NCBI RefSeq assembly: GCF_016860545.1
Contig: NZ_BNEB01000005.1
Span: 930,001 to 994,000, forward strand
DNA: 64,000 bases
Source of the DNA: Streptomyces asoensis
GTDB lineage: Bacteria > Actinomycetota > Actinomycetes > Streptomycetales > Streptomycetaceae
Reading direction: 5' to 3'
Shown here: piece by piece, positions 59,659-64,000 of the stretch
Layout of the letters: the number at the start of each line of letters is the position of its first letter
Position numbering within the stretch: the first letter of the stretch is position 1
The notes under the pieces: generated by a model
What the model saw: only the letters and a program-made list of their open reading frames with translations
Told to the model about the DNA's origin: nothing
The model's database searches: none
Made by a program: the position numbers and the translations under genes

Positions 59659-59689
59659 GAACTCAGCGTAAAGCATCGGGAATGAAACT

Positions 59690-59738
59690 GGACCGCGGTC
59701 CGGTTAGGGTGCTAGAACAATAAACGGACCTCGGTCCG
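59690..59738. promoter_or_regulatory. Two TetR-type operators for the TetR/FMN-reductase pair
   Basis: GGACCGCGGTCC (59690-59701, perfect) and CGGACCTCGGTCCG (59725-59738), centres 36 bp apart, both built on CGGACC...GGTCCG. They lie in the 118-bp divergent region. Confidence 0.8.
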
Positions 59739-59776
59739 GATTCGTAACAGCAATGTTTCAGCCTCTGGGAGTACCC

Positions 59777-60340
59777 ATGTCTGTCCGCATCCTTGCGCTC
59801 GTCGGCAGCCTTCGCGCCGGTTCGACCAACCGCCAGCTCGCCGAGGCGGCCGTCAAGGTCGCTCCCGAGGGCGCCGATGTCGACCTCTTCGAGGGCCTTG
59901 CCGAGATCCCCTTCTACAACGAGGACCTCGACGTCGAGGGCAGCGTCCCGGCCGCCGCCGCGAAGCTGCGTGAGGCCGCCCAGGCCGCCGACGCCTTCCT
60001 GCTCTTCTCCCCCGAGTACAACGGCACCATCCCGGCCGTCCTGAAGAACGCCATCGACTGGCTGTCCCGCCCCTACGGCGCCGGCGCCTTCGGCGGCAAG
60101 CCCGTAGCCGTGGTCGGCACCGCGTTCGGCCAGTTCGGCGGCGTGTGGGCGCAGGACGAGGCCCGCAAGGCCGTGGGCATCGCCGGCGGCCGAGTGATCG
60201 AGGACCTCAAGCTCTCGATCCCGGGCTCGCTGACCCGCTTCGCCGAGACCCACCCGGTGGACGACGCCGAGGTCGCCGCGCAGCTGACCGAGGTCGTCGC
60301 CCGTCTGCACGGTCACGCGGGCGAGGTCGTGGCCGCCTGA
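59777..60340 (+). CDS. NADPH-dependent FMN reductase
   Basis: 187 residues from the ATG at 59777 with GGGAG 5 nt upstream. Flavodoxin-fold reductase: ILALVGSLRAGSTNRQLAEA (FMN phosphate loop), LFSPEYNGTIPAVLKNAIDWLSRP (second FMN loop) and AVVGTAFGQFGGVWAQDEARKAV. Family members reduce FMN, quinones or azo dyes with NADPH. Repressed by the divergent TetR regulator by inference. A strong terminator follows. Confidence 0.93.
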   Translation: MSVRILALVGSLRAGSTNRQLAEAAVKVAPEGADVDLFEGLAEIPFYNEDLDVEGSVPAAAAKLREAAQAADAFLLFSPEYNGTIPAVLKNAIDWLSRPYGAGAFGGKPVAVVGTAFGQFGGVWAQDEARKAVGIAGGRVIEDLKLSIPGSLTRFAETHPVDDAEVAAQLTEVVARLHGHAGEVVAA

Positions 60341-60398
60341 CGTCCTGACCCGCGCGGCGCCCGGACAGCGGTACGGGGCCCGACGGCACGACGACGGC

Positions 60399-60434
60399 CC
60401 GAAGGGGCCCGGACACCGGTCCGGGCCCCTTCGG
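60399..60434. terminator. Bidirectional terminator hairpin
   Basis: Perfect 16-bp stem (CCGAAGGGGCCCGGAC and complement) with a 4-nt loop, between the convergent FMN-reductase and LLM oxidoreductase genes. Confidence 0.8.
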
Positions 60435-60484
60435 CACGCATCCGGACCCCGCTCGCGGGAGGGGGCCACCGGACGGCGCCGCGG

Positions 60485-61366
60485 TCAGTCGAGTTCGGCC
60501 AGGCGCCGCACGGCGGGCCCCACGAAGCTCTCGATCCAGCCGGACGTCTCGCCCAGGCGCGGGGCGAGGATCACCGTGTCGATACCGAGCCCCGTGTAGC
60601 CGGAGAGATCGCGGAGCAGCCCGTCGAGGTCGCCCTCGGTGGCGGCGTCGCCGGAGTAGGTGATCGTCTTCAGGACGGTGTCGTAGTCGCGCTCCTCGGC
60701 CGCGCAGTGCCCGCGCAGGACGTCCAGCTTGTGCCGGACCTCCTCGGGCGTCGAGGCGAAGAGGTTGCAGGCGTCCGCGTACCGGGCGACCAGCCGCAGC
60801 GTCTTGCGCTCGCCCCCGCCGCCGATCAGGATCTCGGGGTGCGGGGCGCTGACCGGAGCCGGCACGCACAGGGTCTCGGCAAGCCGGTAGTACGCGCCCT
60901 CGAACGGCCCGTCGTCCTTCGGGTCCCACATCCGCAGGACGATCCGCAGCGTCTCCTCGAGCCGCTCGAACCGCTCGGCCGTCGGCGGGAACGCCACCCC
61001 CAGCCCCTCGTGCTCGCGGTCGTACCAGGCGGCGCCGATGCCCAGCGAGGCCCGTCCGCCGGACAGCACGTCGAGCGTGGTGGCGATCTTGGCGAGCAGC
61101 CCCGGGTGACGGTAGGTCACCCCCGTCACGAGCGCGCCGAGCCTGACGGTGGAGGTGTGGGCCGCGAGATAGCCCAGGGTCGTGTATGCCTCCAGCATGG
61201 GGGCCTCGGCTCCGCCGTTGAACTCCATCTGGAAGTAGTGGTCCATCACCGACAGCCGGCTGACCCCGGCCGCCTCCGCCGCGGCACCGGCCGCCGCGAG
61301 TTCGGCACCCAGCGCCGCCGCGCCCCCGGTGCCGCCGAACTGGTTGATGTGCACGCCCACCCGCAT
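60485..61366 (-). CDS. LLM-class F420-dependent oxidoreductase
   Basis: 293 residues from the ATG complementary to 61364-61366 (GGAGAG 4 nt upstream); the open frame to 61495 crosses the promoter. Luciferase-like monooxygenase fold: MRVGVHINQFGGTGG, VMDHYFQ, LEAYTTLGYLAAHTSTVRLGALVTGVTYRHPGLLAKIATTLDVLSGGRASLGIGAAWYDREH, PEILIGGGGERKTLRLVARYAD. TIGR03560-type actinobacterial F420 oxidoreductase; substrate unknown. Driven by a MerR-type promoter nearly identical to the one at 8258-8288. Confidence 0.92.
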   Translation of the reverse strand: MRVGVHINQFGGTGGAAALGAELAAAGAAAEAAGVSRLSVMDHYFQMEFNGGAEAPMLEAYTTLGYLAAHTSTVRLGALVTGVTYRHPGLLAKIATTLDVLSGGRASLGIGAAWYDREHEGLGVAFPPTAERFERLEETLRIVLRMWDPKDDGPFEGAYYRLAETLCVPAPVSAPHPEILIGGGGERKTLRLVARYADACNLFASTPEEVRHKLDVLRGHCAAEERDYDTVLKTITYSGDAATEGDLDGLLRDLSGYTGLGIDTVILAPRLGETSGWIESFVGPAVRRLAELD

Positions 61367-61412
61367 GTCGCTCTCCGATCGTCGGTCTTCGTTCCCGCAC
61401 CGGCCCCCGAGG

Positions 61413-61443
61413 ACGCTAGGCCCTGGAGCGCTCTCGAAGTCAA
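61413..61443 (-). promoter_or_regulatory. MerR-type promoter with 19-bp spacer
   Basis: On the minus strand TTGACT (complement of 61438-61443) and TAGCGT (complement of 61413-61418) with 19 bp between. Identical boxes and spacing to 8258-8288, and the spacer again starts TCGAG and carries CGC and CTCCAG. Start point predicted near 61406, leaving a ~40-nt leader. Confidence 0.78.
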
Positions 61444-61620
61444 GGGACACCCCGGGACACGCAAGGGACACCTCGGGACGCGTCAGGACACGCACCCCGT
61501 GCGCGGCGCGGCGCGCGCCGGCTCCCGGGCGGCGGCCGAGCGGGCAGGCGCGGGTAAGCGGATCGGCGGAATCGGTGCAAGCCGCGGACCCGCCCTCGCC
61601 TCGTCTGGTAGGGCTGGGGG

Positions 61621-62568
61621 ATGCAGACCCTCTATCGACGACTTCTCGGCCTGATGCCCCGTATCGGGGTCCAGGTGACCGACCTCGGGCCCGGCGCGGC
61701 GGTGGTCTCGCGGCGCGGCGGTCCGTACCGCGGGATCCGCGCCGACAAGGACACCTGGGTGCTGCGGCGGGCCCGGGAGGGTACCGGGGCCGCGGCCGGC
61801 GGGGGCAGCGCCGTGCGGCTGGGCGACACCGGCGCCCTGCTCCTGACGGAGGACGCGGACGGGCCGGACGAGCGCCGGCTCCAGCTGGCGGCCGCCGAGT
61901 ACCTCTGCACCCAGCACGTGACCGCGATGCTGGAGCTCTACGGCGTGAACTGCGTGTTCGACGTCGGCGCCAACGCCGGCCAGTACGCCAGGCGGCTGCG
62001 GCGGCTCGGGTACACCGGCCGCATCGCGTCCTTCGAGCCCACCTCGCAGACGTTCGCCCGGCTGGAGGAGGCCGCCGCGGACGACCCGGACTGGCGGGTG
62101 TTCCGGTGCGGGCTGGGCCGCGAGGAGACCACGGCCGAGATCCACACCGGCTGGAACACGATGAACTCGCTGCTTCCCGCCAGCGACTACGGCAAGGGCC
62201 GCTACGGCCGGTTCGCCAAGGCCGACACCGAGGAGATCCGGGTCCGCAGGCTCGACGAGGTCATGGCCGAGGTGCTGGACGGGCTCCCCGCTCCGCGCCC
62301 CTATCTGAAGATGGACACCCAGGGTTACGACCTCGAGGTGTTCGCCGGGGGCGGGGAGCGGATCGCGGAGTTCGTGGGGATGCAGTCCGAGGTCGCCGTG
62401 CTGAAGCTGTACGAGGGAAGCCCGGGGATGGGCGAGGCGGTGGCGGTGTACGAGGCCGCCGGGTTCGGCATCACGGGCGTCTACCCCGTGACGCGGGAGG
62501 CGACGACGGGTCGGGTCATCGAATTCGACTGCGTGATGATGCGGGCGGACGCGGCGCCTGTGCCGTAG
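61621..62568 (+). CDS. FkbM-family methyltransferase
   Basis: 315 residues. A TAGGGC -10 (61609-61614) ends 6 nt before the ATG, so probably leaderless. Residues ~100-310 are an FkbM SAM-dependent O-methyltransferase: VFDVGANAGQYARRLRRLG (SAM motif I), RIASFEPTSQTFARLEEAA, YLKMDTQGYDLEVFAGG, IEFDCVMMRA. The N-terminal ~95 residues are less typical. Substrate unknown. Followed by a TerC gene relic and a terminator. Confidence 0.9.
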   Translation: MQTLYRRLLGLMPRIGVQVTDLGPGAAVVSRRGGPYRGIRADKDTWVLRRAREGTGAAAGGGSAVRLGDTGALLLTEDADGPDERRLQLAAAEYLCTQHVTAMLELYGVNCVFDVGANAGQYARRLRRLGYTGRIASFEPTSQTFARLEEAAADDPDWRVFRCGLGREETTAEIHTGWNTMNSLLPASDYGKGRYGRFAKADTEEIRVRRLDEVMAEVLDGLPAPRPYLKMDTQGYDLEVFAGGGERIAEFVGMQSEVAVLKLYEGSPGMGEAVAVYEAAGFGITGVYPVTREATTGRVIEFDCVMMRADAAPVP

Positions 62569-62573
62569 CGATC

Positions 62574-62756
62574 GGTGGAGCCGATCGCCGGCATCACCAC
62601 CGGCATCGGGGTCATGACCCGCTTGCCGTTCTGCTCGATCCGCAGCTTCGTGCCGTGGTAGCGGTCGGCGGCACCGAACCGCCGCTCCACGGCCTTGAGC
62701 AGCTTGTTCTCCTCGTCTTGTCCGGGCAGGCCGCCGGGCCGGAACCGGCCGTCACC
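62574..62756 (-). pseudogene. TerC-family membrane protein gene relic
   Basis: On the minus strand about 55-60 codons read ENKLLKAVERRFGAADRYHG then TKLRIEQNGKRVMTPMPVVM and PAIGSTD, which match the cytoplasmic-loop-plus-next-helix region of TerC/Alx proteins (rRFG..YHGaKL..R..GKr..TPMl.V...iGtTD). Neither the N-terminal helices nor the C-terminal half (LFALDSIPA) is present. It is wedged between the FkbM stop and a terminator hairpin and has no start. Confidence 0.7.
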
Positions 62757-62789
62757 CGCCGGACGGCGGGCAGCTCCCGCCGTCCGGCG
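62757..62789. terminator. Terminator hairpin
   Basis: Perfect 14-bp stem (CGCCGGACGGCGGG and complement) around CAGCT, upstream of the esterase gene; probably the former terminator of the FkbM or TerC gene. Confidence 0.7.
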
Positions 62790-62877
62790 GCGCCCCGGCG
62801 GGCGTGCGGTGCGCCGATCATGGGCCGCACGGTCCGCCGCGCGTCCACGTTCCGCGCCGCAAACGCAGGAGAAGCCC

Positions 62878-63852
62878 ATGACGTCCGTACCGCCGCCCTT
62901 CGACCCGGAACTCGGCGCCGCCCTGGCGCTCATCGGGGAGATGATCCAGCCGGGACTGGCCCCCGAGGACATCGAAGCCGTCCGCCAGGGACCCGGGATC
63001 GCGCTGCTCGGCGAACTCGACCTGACCCTCGACGGGGCGTTCGCGGTGGAGGACCGGACCGTGCCCGGGCCGCCGGGCGCCCCGGCGGTCTCGCTGCTGA
63101 TCTGCCGCCCCACGGCACCGGCCCCGGACCGCCCCCGACCGGTCGTCTATCACGTGCACGGCGGCGGCATGGTCCTCGGCAACAACCGGGTCGGCGTGGA
63201 CGTGGTCCTCGCCTGGGCGCGGGAACTGGACATGGTCGTGGTGTCCGTGGAGTACCGGCTGGCGCCCGAACACCCTTATCCCGCGCCCGTCGACGACGTG
63301 TACGCCGGTCTGCTGTGGACGGCGGAGCACGCCGCGGAGCTGGGCGCGGATCCCGAGCGGATCGTGCTCGCCGGGGCCAGCGCGGGCGGCGGCCTCACCG
63401 CCGCGCTCGCCCTGCTGCTGCGTGACCGCGAGGGGCCCCGGCCGCTCGGCCAGATACTGATGTGCCCGATGCTGGACGACCGCAACGACACCCCCTCCGG
63501 TCACCAGATGGCGGGCCTCGGCGTCTGGGACCGGACGGCCAACGAGACCGGGTGGACGGCCCTGCTCGGTGAGCGGCGCGGTGGACCGGACGTCCCGCCG
63601 TACGCGGCGCCCGCGCGCGCCGAGGACCTTTCCGGACTCCCGCCGGCCTTCCTCGACGTGGGCTCGGCGGAGACGTTCCGGGACGAGGTCGTCGCCTACG
63701 CCTCCCGCATCTGGCAGTCGGGCGGGGTCGCGGAACTGCACGTCTGGCCGGGCGGCTTCCACGGCTTCGACGGCTTCGCACCCCAGGCCACGCTCTCCCG
63801 CTCGGCCCGCTCGGCCCAACTGACGTGGCTCCGCAGACTCCTCGCGGAGTAG
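62878..63852 (+). CDS. Alpha/beta hydrolase, hormone-sensitive-lipase type
   Basis: 324 residues from the ATG at 62878 with AGGAG upstream. HSL-family esterase: oxyanion motif HVHGGGMVLGN, YRLAPEHPYPAPVDDVYAGL, nucleophile LAGASAGGGLTAALAL (Ser about 160), acid Asp in DVGSAETFRDE and His in PGGFHGFDGF. Hydrolyses short-chain esters by family. No signal peptide. Confidence 0.92.
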   Translation: MTSVPPPFDPELGAALALIGEMIQPGLAPEDIEAVRQGPGIALLGELDLTLDGAFAVEDRTVPGPPGAPAVSLLICRPTAPAPDRPRPVVYHVHGGGMVLGNNRVGVDVVLAWARELDMVVVSVEYRLAPEHPYPAPVDDVYAGLLWTAEHAAELGADPERIVLAGASAGGGLTAALALLLRDREGPRPLGQILMCPMLDDRNDTPSGHQMAGLGVWDRTANETGWTALLGERRGGPDVPPYAAPARAEDLSGLPPAFLDVGSAETFRDEVVAYASRIWQSGGVAELHVWPGGFHGFDGFAPQATLSRSARSAQLTWLRRLLAE

Positions 63853-63884
63853 CCCGCGGACCGGGCGGCGGCTGCCCGCAGGGT

Positions 63885-64000
63885 TCAGGACGCCACCCGT
63901 TCGGCCCCGCGCGGCCGCGGCCCGGCCAGCGGGCGGCCCCCGCCGAGGGGCAGCCGAAGGGGTGCGGCCTGGACGCCGCAGGCAGCCTGAACGAGGCGCG
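63885..64000 (-). CDS. Possible 3' end of a leftward gene, cut by window edge
   Basis: A minus-strand frame open from the right edge ends at a TGA (complement of 63885-63887), giving about 38 residues ending PRGAERVAS, with RLVQAACGVQAAPLRLPLGG before it, which loosely resembles SDR C-terminal ends. Too short to be sure. Confidence 0.35.
   Translation of the reverse strand, partial: RLVQAACGVQAAPLRLPLGGGRPLAGPRPRGAERVAS

Noticed and set aside
59681..59710. GGGAATG...GTT as a SigR promoter for the FMN reductase
   Set aside because: Spacing from GGAAT to GTT is 19 rather than 18 and the sequence is explained by the TetR palindrome.
1..64000. CRISPR arrays, tRNA/rRNA genes, IS elements, prophage or BGC core enzymes
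   Set aside because: No direct-repeat arrays, cloverleaf candidates, transposase or integrase, PKS/NRPS or terpene synthase motifs were seen.

Overview
The window is high-GC actinobacterial DNA and almost certainly Streptomyces. The support is strong third-position G/C codon bias, GTG and TTG starts, many leaderless -10 boxes lying 6-7 nt before a start codon, an iron box of the DmdR/IdeR type, a SigR-type promoter in front of a thioredoxin gene, a WhiJ-type gene set (XRE/DUF5753 regulator, DUF397 protein, RsbW-like ATPase), an SCP-like mix of secondary-metabolic genes and a stand-alone CYP102-type P450 heme domain of the kind known from S. coelicolor. I see no rRNA, tRNA, CRISPR array, insertion sequence or prophage. 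The gene content looks like a chromosomal arm or arm-proximal region with many accessory oxidoreductases, one-gene regulators and a few decaying genes.

Layout. 1-2.8 kb: partial aldehyde dehydrogenase and divergent MarR regulator sharing two palindromic operators, a STAS protein and a PRPP synthetase-like gene. 3.1-9.3 kb: DUF4230 and VanZ membrane proteins, a small hypothetical protein, a PHP-domain protein, a HAD phosphatase, a FUSC-type membrane protein and an SDR oxidoreductase driven by a MerR-type promoter. 9.3-13.9 kb: alpha/beta hydrolase, an internally deleted epimerase pseudogene, a small acidic protein, a ROK regulator and an APH-like kinase. 14-19.7 kb: HD protein, MDMPI-fold protein, second FUSC protein, Tat-lipoprotein lactonase, and an iron-box-controlled DUF2470 protein. 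19-24.4 kb: TetR / CYP102-type P450 divergent pair, Cys-rich pentapeptide protein, PIG-L deacetylase, S33 peptidase.

24.5-40.3 kb is the core of the window: a divergently transcribed L-rhamnose locus. Leftward: ABC importer (rhaTPQS), mutarotase (rhaM), a secreted BNR_4 protein and a LacI regulator. Rightward: isomerase (rhaI), fused rhamnulose-1-phosphate aldolase/lactaldehyde dehydrogenase (rhaD), rhamnulokinase (rhaB), then lutABC. Read together they form a complete route: release of rhamnose from a glycan (inferred for the BNR_4 protein), import, mutarotation, isomerisation, phosphorylation, cleavage to dihydroxyacetone phosphate and lactaldehyde, oxidation to L-lactate, and lactate to pyruvate by LutABC. 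Two 12-bp operators of the same form flank the divergent promoters and are the likely LacI sites.

40.3-50.7 kb: hypothetical protein, MoxR ATPase with CoxE-like VWA protein, cupin, a PLP ammonia-lyase co-transcribed with a YheO/DauR-like regulator, SAM methyltransferase, the WhiJ-type set, HEAT-like protein, pirin, TPR protein. 50.8-64 kb: PepSY membrane protein, peptide deformylase, disulfide reductase-like flavoprotein, SigR-type promoter with thioredoxin, vanillin/benzaldehyde-type dehydrogenase, LacI regulator, a frameshifted TetR gene, an intact TetR / FMN-reductase pair with two GGACC-type operators, an F420-type LLM oxidoreductase using the same MerR-type promoter as the SDR at 8.3 kb, FkbM methyltransferase, a TerC gene relic and an HSL-type esterase.

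No clearly novel multi-gene defence or biosynthetic system was found. The most interesting signals are the two near-identical MerR-type promoters 53 kb apart, the rhamnose-to-pyruvate locus with its BNR_4 enzyme, and several gene relics.
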